A stretch of DNA of 64,000 nt from Pseudarthrobacter sp. BIM B-2242 (GTDB lineage: Bacteria > Actinomycetota > Actinomycetes > Actinomycetales > Micrococcaceae), in contig NZ_CP061721.1 in the NCBI RefSeq assembly GCF_014764445.1, positions 3,286,001-3,350,000 on the forward strand, read 5' to 3'. Position numbers and translations under genes: made by a program. The notes beneath the pieces were generated by a model. The model was not told the DNA's origin, did no database searches, and worked only from the letters and a program-made list of their open reading frames with translations. Shown here piece after piece: positions 32,785 to 41,659 of this stretch. Within the stretch, counting starts at the first letter, position 1, and each line of letters opens with the position of its first letter.

Positions 32785-33954
32785 CTAGGCCTGCCTGCGC
32801 TTCCAGACCGCATGCCCCGCCGTGGCAGCCACCGTCAGGACGATGCTTATGCCAAAGCTGAGGGCGAATATAGTCTCGTACCGGCCATCTTCGGCGAGTC
32901 CTGCCGTGCCGTATGCAGCCACGGAGCTGCCCAGAAACAGTGCGCAGGCAAACAGGGAAACGGTGGTGGCGCGTGCCTGCGGGGCCACTTCAGTGACCCA
33001 GCCCTGCATGGATGAATGAAGGACGGCGTTCGACACCCCAATGAGCACCGCCGTCACCGTTAGGGTCGCGGGTAGCTGCCACAGGGATGAAGCTGCGAAG
33101 GCGCTGACGAGCACCATTCCCCCGATGGCAATAAGCCGTGTGTGGTTATAAAGCTGGACCAACAACCGCATCAGGCGGGCACCGGCAATAACGCCGACTC
33201 CATAGCCGGCTGCGAGGATACCGGCCAAGGAAACCCCACTCCCAGCCTGTTGCAATGCCGGGACGATGTAGGTCAAAGCCCCCATCAGCACCGCTCCTTC
33301 CATCACGGCGAGCCCATAAACGCCCAGAGGAGCGCCCGCGAAAGCGCTGCGAAAGTCCACGCGGCCGGTCCTCGAGGAACCCGGACCAACCCGGCGCAGG
33401 GCCACCAGCAAAACCAGACAGCCGACCGCGGGCAAAGCGAATACCAGTCGCCAGTCCAGCAGAGCTGCCAAAGTACCGGCTGCAAGGGTTGCGCCAGTGG
33501 TTCCCAGTGAGGAGTAGATCTGCAGATCGGACAGACCTTTAGCCCGCAGGATCCCGGTCCGCGTGTCGCCTAGGAGCGTCAACAGGGTTGGATACAACGC
33601 ACCGACCATAAGCCCCGTGAACGCCCTGGCCAGGAGGAGGGGAATATACGCACTGACCAACGTGCTTGCCACTGCTCCCAGCAACACTCCGACAAGCGCC
33701 GTCCGCAGTACCGTGATCCGTCCGAACCGGTCGCTGATGAGCCCCCACACTGGCTGTCCAACAGCGTAGAGCAGGGCATAGGCGGCGACGAGTTCGACGG
33801 CTTGGCCCAGCGAGAGGTCGGTCCGCTCGGCAAGCACGAGGAGCATAGGCGGGGTGGCGAATCGGTCGAAGAAGGACAGGAAGCCGACCGACCGCAGTAT
33901 GGAGTCGGGAACCTCGTCCCGCCGGCTGGCGGATCGTTTGCTGTGGCCCAGCAT
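32785..33954 (-). CDS. MFS transporter
   Basis: A 389-aa, 12-helix carrier. The loop 2-3 signature is GLISDRFGRITVLRTA, and helix 1 begins GFLSFFDRFATPPMLLVLAE. It has the compact size of drug- or metabolite-efflux MFS proteins, and no substrate family can be named. It ends an operon with the AMP-forming ligase just upstream (15-bp gap), under a TetR-type box at 35452, so it probably moves the pathway substrate or a product. Confidence 0.8.
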   Translation of the reverse strand: MLGHSKRSASRRDEVPDSILRSVGFLSFFDRFATPPMLLVLAERTDLSLGQAVELVAAYALLYAVGQPVWGLISDRFGRITVLRTALVGVLLGAVASTLVSAYIPLLLARAFTGLMVGALYPTLLTLLGDTRTGILRAKGLSDLQIYSSLGTTGATLAAGTLAALLDWRLVFALPAVGCLVLLVALRRVGPGSSRTGRVDFRSAFAGAPLGVYGLAVMEGAVLMGALTYIVPALQQAGSGVSLAGILAAGYGVGVIAGARLMRLLVQLYNHTRLIAIGGMVLVSAFAASSLWQLPATLTVTAVLIGVSNAVLHSSMQGWVTEVAPQARATTVSLFACALFLGSSVAAYGTAGLAEDGRYETIFALSFGISIVLTVAATAGHAVWKRRQA

Positions 33955-33969
33955 CTGGTCAGCTACTCC

Positions 33970-35370
33970 TCAGACAAGGCGCTCGGCGCGTCCGTCGTCG
34001 TTTTCGATCCACTGCAGAAAGATCCGTCGGTCTATTTTTCCTCTGTCGGTTAGGGGCAACTCACTGAGTGCGTAGTAGTGGACGGGCCTTTTGTCCCGGC
34101 TTAGGAGTTCATCCAGTCCCGCCGTAAGGGCGGTAGGGGTGAGGCCTCCACAGGAAGGAACGATTCCGGCCACAACACGATGACCACGCAGGTCATCGGG
34201 CAGACCGACTGCCACTGCAGTTTCGACGCCGGGAACGGAGGACAGCGCGAGTTCGACCTCGTGCGGGTAGACGTTCTTCCCCGCCGTGTTGATCATGTCC
34301 GAGCTCCGCCCCAGAATGTGCAAATCGCTGCCGCTGAGGTATCCCTGATCACCGACGGTCACGTAGCCGTTCAGACGGCGAAGGGCTTTCCCGTCGTCGC
34401 CCCAGACGTACCCCTGGCACAACATGGGGCTTTTGACGCCGATGTTGCCCGGGGTGCCGTCCGGCAGGGGTGTTCCGTGGTCGTCGAGGATCCGCACCTC
34501 CACACCAGGGAAGGCCGTGCCAATGGCGGTGCCGGCAGAGTCCAGCGGCTCCCTCGCGGCAAAGCCGCGACCGGACACGAAGCTTAGTTCCGCGGCGCCG
34601 TAATACTCGAAGATGGTGGCGTTCGGCGCCCAGCGCCGGGCTGCTTCCAACGTCCGGGCATCCAGCTTGGATCCGGCGCAGATGATGGTCCTTATCGCGG
34701 AGGCATCCACTGATGCCATGAGTCCGCGTTCACTGAGTAGGCGGAGCATTGTTGGGACAAGAACCAACCTAGTGATCCCGTCATGGGTGATTACTGCATG
34801 CGCTTCTCCAACATCGAAACTGCGCAGGGTGTGGAATTCAGTGCCGGCGTAGAGGCATTCGGAGAGTGCAAATAGGTTCAGGCTGGCCGAGAGCGGTCCG
34901 GGGGCAAGTGTCTTGTCGTCCGGCCGTAGGCCGAAAAACTCGATGGACGCTTCAAAAGAGGTCTGCCAGGACCGGCGGGAGCGTGTGAAAGCCTTGGGTG
35001 TCGAGGTGGTGCCGGCGGTAAAACCGATGAGGAAGGTCGAGTCTGGGTCGCCGTCTTCCAGCGCGGTTCCCGCTGCACGGGACGGGGCAGGCAGCTTCCG
35101 AATGATTTCCTCCCTGGCCTGCGGCGTCCAGGCCGGATCCAGTACGGCGATCTGCCGCCCTCCTGCAATTCCGGCACAGTAGAGCGCAGCAAACTCAGCC
35201 GTGTTGGGCTCGGACAGGATATACGTTTCCGGGGTAGAGGGGACGAGCTCCTCGGCAGCTCCGCGAAGCTCGGACCAGCTGAATCCACGGCCGCCGACGG
35301 CGATTGCAGTTTCTGCCGGGCGGAGATCCGCCCACATCTGGACTCGGTTCAGGAATGGCAAGGGGTTCAC
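33970..35370 (-). CDS. AMP-forming acyl-CoA/aryl acid ligase, divergent
   Basis: An ANL-superfamily adenylating enzyme of about 466 aa. The phosphate loop is modified: FTAGTTSTPKAFTRS instead of SGTTGxPKG. Other motifs are intact: YYGAAELSFV (A5), VGDQGYLSGSDLHILGRSSDMINTAGKNVYPHEVE (A7-A8) and LPLTDRGKIDRR with the catalytic lysine. It should activate a carboxylic acid as AMP ester and then CoA thioester. The start is uncertain: GTG 35370 is used; TTG 35454 or ATG 35445 would overlap or abut the TetR box. Confidence 0.8.
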   Translation of the reverse strand: MNPLPFLNRVQMWADLRPAETAIAVGGRGFSWSELRGAAEELVPSTPETYILSEPNTAEFAALYCAGIAGGRQIAVLDPAWTPQAREEIIRKLPAPSRAAGTALEDGDPDSTFLIGFTAGTTSTPKAFTRSRRSWQTSFEASIEFFGLRPDDKTLAPGPLSASLNLFALSECLYAGTEFHTLRSFDVGEAHAVITHDGITRLVLVPTMLRLLSERGLMASVDASAIRTIICAGSKLDARTLEAARRWAPNATIFEYYGAAELSFVSGRGFAAREPLDSAGTAIGTAFPGVEVRILDDHGTPLPDGTPGNIGVKSPMLCQGYVWGDDGKALRRLNGYVTVGDQGYLSGSDLHILGRSSDMINTAGKNVYPHEVELALSSVPGVETAVAVGLPDDLRGHRVVAGIVPSCGGLTPTALTAGLDELLSRDKRPVHYYALSELPLTDRGKIDRRIFLQWIENDDGRAERLV

Positions 35371-35451
35371 GTCCTGTGTTGGGTGCCGCTGTGCCGGCGT
35401 CCGGTCGGGCGAATACCCTTTAGTAAGTATGCTGGAGGGCCGCATCGAGAT

Positions 35452-35467
35452 CAAGACGAGCGTTTGT
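35452..35467. promoter_or_regulatory. TetR-type box a
   Basis: CAAGACGAGCGTTTGT, a 7-2-7 near-palindrome. Its left arm matches box h (59365) and its right arm matches box b (37474). It lies upstream of the ligase-MFS operon. Confidence 0.65.
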
Positions 35468-35537
35468 TCTTAGACTATCCGGACGCGACAGAAGGTGCGA
35501 TCCTCGATCGCTATACCTGAACCAGGGTCGCTGGCTG

Positions 35538-35822
35538 CTACTCCCTCAGCTGATGGGTCAGCACTTCAAATTCGTCCACGCCGAGGATTTCCATATGTTG
35601 TTCGGCCGTGGTTTCGGCGCGGATGCGGTCCACCACCGGACGGCTGGCATCAAGAGCGTCCTCGTCGTCCCACAGGGTGAGGGCAAGTGAGGTGTCTTCT
35701 TTGCCCAACAGGTAATAGATACCCCGGCACCCGGGCAATCCAAGCACTTGCTGGACGGTTTCCCCTGAGGGCTTTCCGGAACTGCCAGGTGCTGGGCGGT
35801 ACGTGCTGACGCGAGCAAACAT
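35538..35822 (-). CDS. Antibiotic-biosynthesis-monooxygenase-like small protein
   Basis: A 94-aa dimeric alpha+beta barrel type protein: MFARVSTYRPAPGSS at the start, GCRGIYYLLGKEDTSLALTLWDDEDAL in the middle. The pattern resembles ABM/Dabb domain proteins with cofactor-free oxygenase or stabilising roles. The start at 35822 has GGAGG upstream. Upstream of the ligase gene by 167 bp, with the TetR box between, so it may be transcribed separately. Exact function is unknown. Confidence 0.65.
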   Translation of the reverse strand: MFARVSTYRPAPGSSGKPSGETVQQVLGLPGCRGIYYLLGKEDTSLALTLWDDEDALDASRPVVDRIRAETTAEQHMEILGVDEFEVLTHQLRE

Positions 35823-35908
35823 TATCGATCCTCCAACAGTTGCTGGTGAAGCCTGCGCGCGGCTCAAGGTGGTGGCGGCAAGCTCAGAGGCATGGCCTCA
35901 TCCCACCA

Positions 35909-35972
35909 GTAAGGACCCGGGTTGCTCGAAGCGCAAGATGAGTGAAATCTACTGCCCCGCCCGGGTCCTTAC
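35909..35972 (-). terminator. Inverted repeat after the MHS transporter gene
   Basis: Perfect 13-bp arms GTAAGGACCCGGG (35909-35921) and CCCGGGTCCTTAC (35960-35972) separated by 38 bp, just downstream of the MHS stop on the minus strand. The long loop makes it a weak terminator; a protein-binding site is possible. Confidence 0.5.
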
Positions 35973-35994
35973 CCAGTCACTGTGGTGGCTGTGG

Positions 35995-37347
35995 TCAGTG
36001 TTCCTCGTCCAGCGAATGCTTGTACCGCTCCGGCAGGGTCAGCGTGGCAATGATGGAAATCATCACGATGCCCAGTGCGATTGCCGTCAGGGCGAACGTT
36101 CCGTTCTCCGTGTTCTGGAAGATCCATGCGGCGATGAACGGAATGGGCGCACCAAAGATCAGGCCCGCCAGGGTCATGCCAAGCGCGGATCCGGTGTAGC
36201 GCATGCTCGTGGGGAGCGATTCGGCGAAGAACGCGGCCTGCGTTCCGGCGGTGACCTGGATCCCGCACAGGGCCAGGGCGATGATCGCGACACTGGCAGG
36301 GTAGTTCATCGTGTTCATGACGGGGAACATGGTGCCGGCCGCGATGCCCTGCATGACCAGGCCCAAGAGGAAGGTCTTCTTTCGGCCGATGCGGTCACTG
36401 AGGCGGCCGCCCAGGACCGCCGCGGGAATCGACACGAGGTTGGCGACGAGCAGGAGCCCGAAGGTGATCGAGTTGTCGTAACCCAGTTCCTTGGTCAGGT
36501 AGTTCACGGCATAGGTAACGCTGATCCAGAAAAGGCCGGCAGATGCAGCCCAGGACAGAACCAGCTTGATGACCGTTCCCGGCTTCTTGAGAATCACTGC
36601 CAGAGCGCGTTCCTGCGGGATGGCCGATTCGGCTGCCTTCTTTTGGTTTTCCTTGAAAGCCGGCGTTTCTTCGATCCGCCGGCGGATGAATACGCCAACA
36701 ACCAGCAAGAACACGCCCATAAGGAAAGGAATCCTCCAGCCCCACGCTGCGAAGTCATCCTTGGACAGGAACATGGCCAGTCCGGTGAGGGTAATGGACG
36801 CGAAGGTCTGGGCGAGAGGCGAACCCGTAGCCAGGATGCCGCCATACAGGCCGCGGTGATTCGTCGGGGCATGTTCAACAACCAGCACCTGGACACCGGT
36901 GGCCTCGCCGCCGAGTGCGAAGCCTTGGAGGAACCGAAGAACCACCAGGAGTATCGGGGCGACAATCCCGGCCATAGCGTAAGTAGGCAGCAACCCGATG
37001 AGTATGGAAGCCGCGCCCATAAGGACCAGTGTGAACATCAGCACGTTGCGCCGGCCGATCCTGTCGCCCAGGGCACCGAAGACGATGCCGCCCAGCGGAC
37101 GGGCAACCATGCCTGCGCCGAAGGTGGCAAAGGAGGCAAGGATTGCAGTGTTTTCATCGAAGCCGGGGAAGAAGAGCTGGGGAAAGAGGGTTGCGGAAAG
37201 GGTGCCGTATACGGCGAAATCGAACCACTCGAGGGCGGTGCCGAAAGTCCCGCTCACAACGGCCCGCCGCGACGTCTTCGGATCGAACGTGGGTGCTTCG
37301 CCCGCCTGGGGCGGAAAATGCTCTACAGGCTTGGTCAATTCCGACAT
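35995..37347 (-). CDS. MFS transporter, metabolite:H+ symporter (MHS) family
   Basis: A 450-aa carrier of the ShiA/KgtP/ProP group. It shows the family's N-terminal helix (GTFGTALEWFDFAVYGTLSATLF), loop PLGGIVFGALGDRIGRRNVLM, FLQGFALGGEATGVQVLVVEHAP and GGRLSDRIGRKKTF. MHS proteins import organic acids, often dicarboxylates or aromatic acids, with protons. With its own TetR box 127 bp upstream it is a single-gene unit in the catabolic island and probably a substrate importer. Confidence 0.88.
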   Translation of the reverse strand: MSELTKPVEHFPPQAGEAPTFDPKTSRRAVVSGTFGTALEWFDFAVYGTLSATLFPQLFFPGFDENTAILASFATFGAGMVARPLGGIVFGALGDRIGRRNVLMFTLVLMGAASILIGLLPTYAMAGIVAPILLVVLRFLQGFALGGEATGVQVLVVEHAPTNHRGLYGGILATGSPLAQTFASITLTGLAMFLSKDDFAAWGWRIPFLMGVFLLVVGVFIRRRIEETPAFKENQKKAAESAIPQERALAVILKKPGTVIKLVLSWAASAGLFWISVTYAVNYLTKELGYDNSITFGLLLVANLVSIPAAVLGGRLSDRIGRKKTFLLGLVMQGIAAGTMFPVMNTMNYPASVAIIALALCGIQVTAGTQAAFFAESLPTSMRYTGSALGMTLAGLIFGAPIPFIAAWIFQNTENGTFALTAIALGIVMISIIATLTLPERYKHSLDEEH

Positions 37348-37473
37348 TGGAACTCACTCCTAAATCGATGGAAAGTCAGCGGCATCAGCCGGTCTACCGT
37401 GCGGCAAACTGCACCGGAGTTCGGATACGCCTTCAGACGAGGGTCCTGCACCGCGAGGGATCTGCAATAAAAA

Positions 37474-37489
37474 ACAAGCGTTCGTTTGT
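37474..37489. promoter_or_regulatory. TetR-type box b
   Basis: ACAAGCGTTCGTTTGT, arms ACAAgCG / CGtTTGT around TT, the most symmetric copy. It lies upstream of the MHS transporter gene. Confidence 0.75.
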
Positions 37490-37536
37490 AAGTGTACGCT
37501 GTGACATGTATCGCATACAACGGCTTTGGAAGAAAA

Positions 37537-37563
37537 GGTCTCCGTCGTTTCCAGACGGAGACC
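37537..37563. terminator. Hairpin in the MHS-MaoC gap
   Basis: Perfect 10-bp stem GGTCTCCGTC / GACGGAGACC with a 7-nt loop. Confidence 0.5.
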
Positions 37564-37584
37564 AAAGTGCTTAGGGTAAGGCGG

Positions 37585-37612
37585 CGAGGGCCCGGTTGCC
37601 ACCGGGCCCTCG
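37585..37612 (-). terminator. Terminator of the ligase-to-MaoC operon
   Basis: Perfect 12-bp stem CGAGGGCCCGGT / ACCGGGCCCTCG with loop TGCC, 15 bp beyond the MaoC stop on the minus strand. Confidence 0.65.
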
Positions 37613-37626
37613 CCCATAACCAGCGG

Positions 37627-38112
37627 CTATGCAGAGGCTGTGGCAGGGGCTCCCGCGGCGACCTCTGCGCGGCGCTTCATCAGGGCGGTCCGGCGGACAA
37701 CGCAAACCAGTTCGTCGTTCTGGTTGTAGCCGCGGTGCTCGATGCCCACGATGCCCGTCTCCGGGCGGGACTTTGATTCGCGCTTGTCCAGGGCCTGGGT
37801 CTCCACGCGCAGGGTATCGCCGAAGAAAACCGGCTTGGGGAACTCGATGTCACGGAAGCCGAGGTTACCGAGGGTGGTGCCGAGCGTGGTGTCCTGCACG
37901 GGAACGCCGGTGACCACGCCGAGGGTGAAGATGCTGTTGACGATCTGGCGCCCATAGATGCTGTTCTTTGAGAACTCGGCATCCAGGTGCAGCGGCTGGA
38001 CGTTCATGGTCAGCGTGGTGATCAGCAGGTTGTCCGTCTCCGTGACGGTACGGGTCACTTCATGCTTGATGACGTCGCCAACAATGAAATCCTCGTAGTA
38101 CATTCCGGCCAT
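37627..38112 (-). CDS. MaoC-family (R)-enoyl-CoA hydratase
   Basis: A 161-aa hot-dog-fold hydratase. It begins MYYEDFIVGDVIKHEVTRTVTETDN and has the active-site region LHLDAEFSKNSIYGRQIVNSIFTLGV, in which Asp and a following region replace the usual D-x4-H arrangement of MaoC. It is last in a five-gene operon after the CitE-like lyase gene. In M. tuberculosis the equivalent pair (Rv2499c, Rv2498c) hydrates an unsaturated dicarboxyl-CoA and then cleaves it; I infer the same order here. GAAGGAGG precedes the ATG. Confidence 0.82.
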   Translation of the reverse strand: MAGMYYEDFIVGDVIKHEVTRTVTETDNLLITTLTMNVQPLHLDAEFSKNSIYGRQIVNSIFTLGVVTGVPVQDTTLGTTLGNLGFRDIEFPKPVFFGDTLRVETQALDKRESKSRPETGIVGIEHRGYNQNDELVCVVRRTALMKRRAEVAAGAPATASA

Positions 38113-38169
38113 GACTGGCCTCCTTCTCGCGTTTAGTTCTGCTGGTTTTCTTGGGGGGCAGGGCAGGTC

Positions 38170-39036
38170 TTACGTTTTCGCGAGGGCAAGGGCCTCGCGG
38201 GCGTGGTTCGCGTGTGCCAGGTCGATATGGTCGCCCCGGAAGGAGACAGCCCCGTGCCCGTTGCGCTGGCCTTCTTCAAATGCCTCGATCAGGCCTTGGT
38301 AGTAGTCCTGAAGAGTCGCTGTTAGTCCGTATTCCTCGTTGGCGATAGGTGCGTGTGAGGGGTGGATAAGGACCTGGCCTGTGTAGCCGAGCCCGCTGTT
38401 GTCCTGCGCGAAGACGCGCAAACCGTCAAGGTTTCGGACCTCCTGCCAGAGGCCCAACACGATCGTGCGGATACCCGCGGCACGAGCGGCCACAACCACC
38501 TTGGAACGCAGGTAGAGGGTCTCCACCCCCGCGGCTGTCCAGCGGAAGCCGACTTCCCTTGAGACGTCCGCGTCCTTGGCGGCTGCCGCCATGACGCCGC
38601 CCACCCGCGGGCCGGCCAGGATTTCGTCCACCTTGCTGATGGACGCCGCAGTCTCCAGTGACGGGACGAGCTCAACGGTGCCGCGATCAATCCCGTGCTC
38701 CAGCTCCGCGGCGGTGACCAGGGCATCGAACCGGACCACGTCGTCGCGTGAGAACAGCTTGGGCAGCAGGAACGCAGTCAGGTTCCGGTGCGTCACGGTG
38801 GCCACGTCCCGGCCGAAGAACTCAGTGTCCAGGGCGTTTGGACGGACCAGGATCCCCTTGGAACCGTCATGGGCTTCGAGGGCTTCACGGGCGTTGGCGC
38901 GGGCCAGTTCCTTGTCCTGTGAGGGGACGGAATCCTCGAGGTCGATGATCACGGCGTCGGCTTCGGAGTTCAAGGCTTTGTCGATCCAGTCCCTCTTGTG
39001 GCCGGGGACAAAGAGCAGGGAGCGGTAGGGCTTCAT
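38170..39036 (-). CDS. CitE-like beta-hydroxyacyl-CoA lyase (HpcH/HpaI family)
   Basis: A 288-aa TIM-barrel lyase. Motifs: SLLFVPGHKRDWIDKAL, the Mg-binding ADAVIIDLEDSVP near residue 35, LVRPNALDTEFF with the CoA/substrate arginine, ELVPSLETAASI (catalytic Glu), and GYTGQVLIHPSH. It should cleave 3-hydroxydicarboxyl-CoA such as HMG-CoA, citramalyl-CoA or malyl-CoA to acetyl-CoA plus a keto acid. No alpha or gamma citrate-lyase subunits are nearby, so it acts on CoA esters. It overlaps the carboxylase gene by 4 bp (ATGA). Confidence 0.87.
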   Translation of the reverse strand: MKPYRSLLFVPGHKRDWIDKALNSEADAVIIDLEDSVPSQDKELARANAREALEAHDGSKGILVRPNALDTEFFGRDVATVTHRNLTAFLLPKLFSRDDVVRFDALVTAAELEHGIDRGTVELVPSLETAASISKVDEILAGPRVGGVMAAAAKDADVSREVGFRWTAAGVETLYLRSKVVVAARAAGIRTIVLGLWQEVRNLDGLRVFAQDNSGLGYTGQVLIHPSHAPIANEEYGLTATLQDYYQGLIEAFEEGQRNGHGAVSFRGDHIDLAHANHAREALALAKT

Positions 39037-40796
39037 GCTGCAGCCTCCTCGGTCACCTTGGTCAGCAGCGTGCCGGCTGCGAGGGATTCACCGATACTTG
39101 CAGTGATGTCACCGACGACGCCGGCCACCGGGGCAGCGATGGGGTTCTCCATCTTCATGGCCTCGAGAACGAACATCACGTCACCCTTGGCTACCTTTTG
39201 GCCTGGCGTCACATTGATTTTAATGATGGTGCCCTGCATCGGAGCCTTGACCGTGCCATCGCTGACAACCTCGCGCCTGGCCCGTGCCTGGCGGGTCTTC
39301 CCGACGGCGGCAGCGGGATCGCCGGGCGCGGTGTCCGCACCCCCTGCAGCAACAGCACTGCCGTAGCCGCCGGCGGTGCCGTAATCGCTGAAAGTGGGGA
39401 TGATGTAGAAGCGTCCGCCCACTTCCACGTTGGCGCGGTCAACGGGTTCCGGCTCGGTGAAGTCAACCGATTCCTCGAGCCACAGCGTGCTGAAGCGCAG
39501 TTCCTGGAAGTCCGGGTGCGACACAATGATCTTCGCGGCCGGGGCCGTGGTGGGAACCCCCTCTACCTGCAGCCTGTCCAGGCCATCAAGCAGGCGCTTC
39601 ATGGCCGTGGCACGGTCAGGACCGTACGCGATCAGCTTGCCGATGAGGCTGTCGTAGAACGGCAGCACGGTGTCACCGGACTCGTAGCCGGCATCAAAAC
39701 GCAGGCCTTCACCGTCAGGCGCATTCAGCACCTGCACCGGTCCAGGTGCTGGAAGGAAACGGCCCTCGGCGACGTCCTCAGCGTTGATTCGGGCTTCGAT
39801 GGCTGCACCCTGGGGCTTCAGGTTGTTGAGGATTGAAAGCTTCTCCCCTGCCGCGACGCGGATCTGTTCCGCGATGAGGTCCACCCCGTGGACCATTTCC
39901 GTGACCGGGTGCTCCACCTGGATGCGGGTGTTCATTTCCAGGAAGTAGAACTTTTCGTCTTCCACAAGGAACTCCACGGTTCCGGCACCGACGTATCCCA
40001 CTTCGCGGGCCAGCCGCACCGCGGACTCGCCCATGGCCGCACGCAGTGCATCCGACAGGCCTGGGGCCGGGGACTCTTCGATCAGCTTCTGGTGCCGGCG
40101 CTGCACGGAGCAGTCGCGGTCCCCGACGTAAACGGCGTTGCCATGGGTATCGGCGAAAACCTGGACCTCAACGTGGCGTGCATGCGTGAGGTACCGTTCC
40201 AGGTACACCTCGCCATTGCCGAACGCGGCAGTGGCTTCACGGACGGCGGCGTCGAAAGCTTCCCTGGCCTGGGGTTCGGAGTCGATGCGGCGCATGCCAC
40301 GTCCCCCGCCACCGGCTGAAGCCTTGACCAGCACGGGGTAGCCGTGCTCGGCGCCGAACGCTTCAACTTCAGCAGCGCTGGCGATCGCACCATCAGTGCC
40401 CGGCGCCAGAGGCACCTGGACGCGGATGGCCACATCCCGGGCCGCGACCTTGCCGCCCATGGTGGTGATGGCGTGCGGGGAAGGACCAATGAAGGTCAGG
40501 CCGGCGGCCGCGACCGCTTCGGCGAACTCCGGGTTTTCCGAGAGGAACCCATAGCCCGGGTGGATCGCCTGGGCACCGGATTCAAGGGCGGCTGCGATGA
40601 TCTTGGGGATATTCAAGTAGTTCTCGCTGGCGGGCCCGTCACCGAGGTTGATGGCGGCATCCGCCACTCGCACGTGCAATGAGCCGGCGTCGGCGGCTGA
40701 ATACACTGCCACGGACTCGATGCCCATAGCACGGCAGCTGCGGGACACCCGGACAGAAATTTCGCCACGGTTGGCGATGAGGATCTTGGTAAACAT
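39033..40796 (-). CDS. Acyl-CoA carboxylase alpha subunit (biotin carboxylase + BCCP)
   Basis: A 587-aa protein with biotin carboxylase (TKILIANRGEISVRVSRSCR at the N-terminus, ATP-grasp GGGGRGMRR, FYFLEMNTRIQVEHPVTE), a linker barrel and a C-terminal biotinyl domain with VLEAMKMENPI (biotin on the Lys). It carboxylates biotin with ATP and bicarbonate for the beta subunit at 55288, which is 14 kb away but under the same kind of box. Size and layout match AccA1/methylcrotonyl-CoA carboxylase alpha. The start at 40796 drops 23 residues of the longer frame. Confidence 0.92.
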   Translation of the reverse strand: MFTKILIANRGEISVRVSRSCRAMGIESVAVYSAADAGSLHVRVADAAINLGDGPASENYLNIPKIIAAALESGAQAIHPGYGFLSENPEFAEAVAAAGLTFIGPSPHAITTMGGKVAARDVAIRVQVPLAPGTDGAIASAAEVEAFGAEHGYPVLVKASAGGGGRGMRRIDSEPQAREAFDAAVREATAAFGNGEVYLERYLTHARHVEVQVFADTHGNAVYVGDRDCSVQRRHQKLIEESPAPGLSDALRAAMGESAVRLAREVGYVGAGTVEFLVEDEKFYFLEMNTRIQVEHPVTEMVHGVDLIAEQIRVAAGEKLSILNNLKPQGAAIEARINAEDVAEGRFLPAPGPVQVLNAPDGEGLRFDAGYESGDTVLPFYDSLIGKLIAYGPDRATAMKRLLDGLDRLQVEGVPTTAPAAKIIVSHPDFQELRFSTLWLEESVDFTEPEPVDRANVEVGGRFYIIPTFSDYGTAGGYGSAVAAGGADTAPGDPAAAVGKTRQARARREVVSDGTVKAPMQGTIIKINVTPGQKVAKGDVMFVLEAMKMENPIAAPVAGVVGDITASIGESLAAGTLLTKVTEEAAA

Positions 40797-40837
40797 GATG
40801 GTCCTTAGTGCTAGGGCGCAGGAATCAGGGGCCGGAT

Positions 40838-41659
40838 TCAGCGCAGGATGCAGGCGTTGCGGCATTCGCCGATGCCGGAGATCGAGGTGGTGACGACGCT
40901 GCCGTCAGCCAGGAATTCCTTGGGATTAAGGCCGTCGCCCACTCCCCCGGGGGTTCCGGTGAGGATTACATCACCGGGGTTGAGCGTGGTCACCGCGGAG
41001 ATGTAGCGGACCAGCTCAACTGGACCGAACACCAAATCACCGGTGTCCGCCTTTTGCTTAGTGGCGCCGTCCACGGTGCAGGAAATCTCCAGCGCGGGTG
41101 CACTGCCGGCCTCATCGGCCGTCAGCAGGAACGGACCCAGAGGCGTGGTTGCATCGAAGGTTTTGCCCTGCAGCCACTCCGTGGTGCGGCGCTGGAAGTC
41201 GCGGGCTGAAATGTCGTTGGCAACCGTGAACCCGGCGATCGCGGCCGCGGCTTCCTCCTCCGTGGCCCGTGAGACCCGGCTGCCGATCACCACGGCCAGT
41301 TCGGCTTCCCAGTCCACTGCTTCCGATCCCGGCGGCAACACGATGGGATCGTTCGCCCCGATCAGGGCGTCGGCGAACTTCGCAAAAAGCGTGGGATGGG
41401 TCGGCAGTTCCCGGCCCATCTCCAGGATGTGCTCACGGTAGTTCAGCCCTACGCACACAATTTTTCCGGGTGCGGTGACCAACGGCGCAAAGTCCGCCTC
41501 TGACAACACCAGTCGTGCGCCGCCGTCGTACGCTTCAACCGCGGGCGAACCGGCACGCAGCCACTCCCCGACGTCGGAAAACGGCAACAGGGTCAAAGCA
41601 CCTTCTGCCTCGACGGCGGCCGACGTGCCTCCTTCAATGCGTACAGTTGCGAGTTTCAT
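40838..41659 (-). CDS. Fumarylacetoacetate hydrolase (FAH) family protein
   Basis: A 273-aa enzyme with the FAH fold. CVGLNYREHILEMG, the metal triad region AVDWEAELAVVIG and NDISARDFQRRTTEW are typical, as is DVILTGTPGGVG. Family members hydrolyse C-C bonds of acylpyruvates or decarboxylate/hydrate oxo-acids (e.g. 2-oxo-hept-3-ene-1,7-dioate hydratase). It overlaps the ligase gene by 4 bp (ATGA). Its presence hints at a keto-diacid intermediate from ring or chain cleavage. Confidence 0.83.
   Translation of the reverse strand: MKLATVRIEGGTSAAVEAEGALTLLPFSDVGEWLRAGSPAVEAYDGGARLVLSEADFAPLVTAPGKIVCVGLNYREHILEMGRELPTHPTLFAKFADALIGANDPIVLPPGSEAVDWEAELAVVIGSRVSRATEEEAAAAIAGFTVANDISARDFQRRTTEWLQGKTFDATTPLGPFLLTADEAGSAPALEISCTVDGATKQKADTGDLVFGPVELVRYISAVTTLNPGDVILTGTPGGVGDGLNPKEFLADGSVVTTSISGIGECRNACILR

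Noticed and set aside
35803-37470. 555-codon frame opposite the MHS transporter gene
   Set aside because: Shadow of the transporter gene with low-complexity composition and no domain; it also crosses the intergenic hairpin.
37627-41659. Citrate lyase operon
   Set aside because: Only a CitE-like protein is present; CitD, CitF and the prosthetic-group genes are missing, and the neighbours are CoA-ester enzymes.
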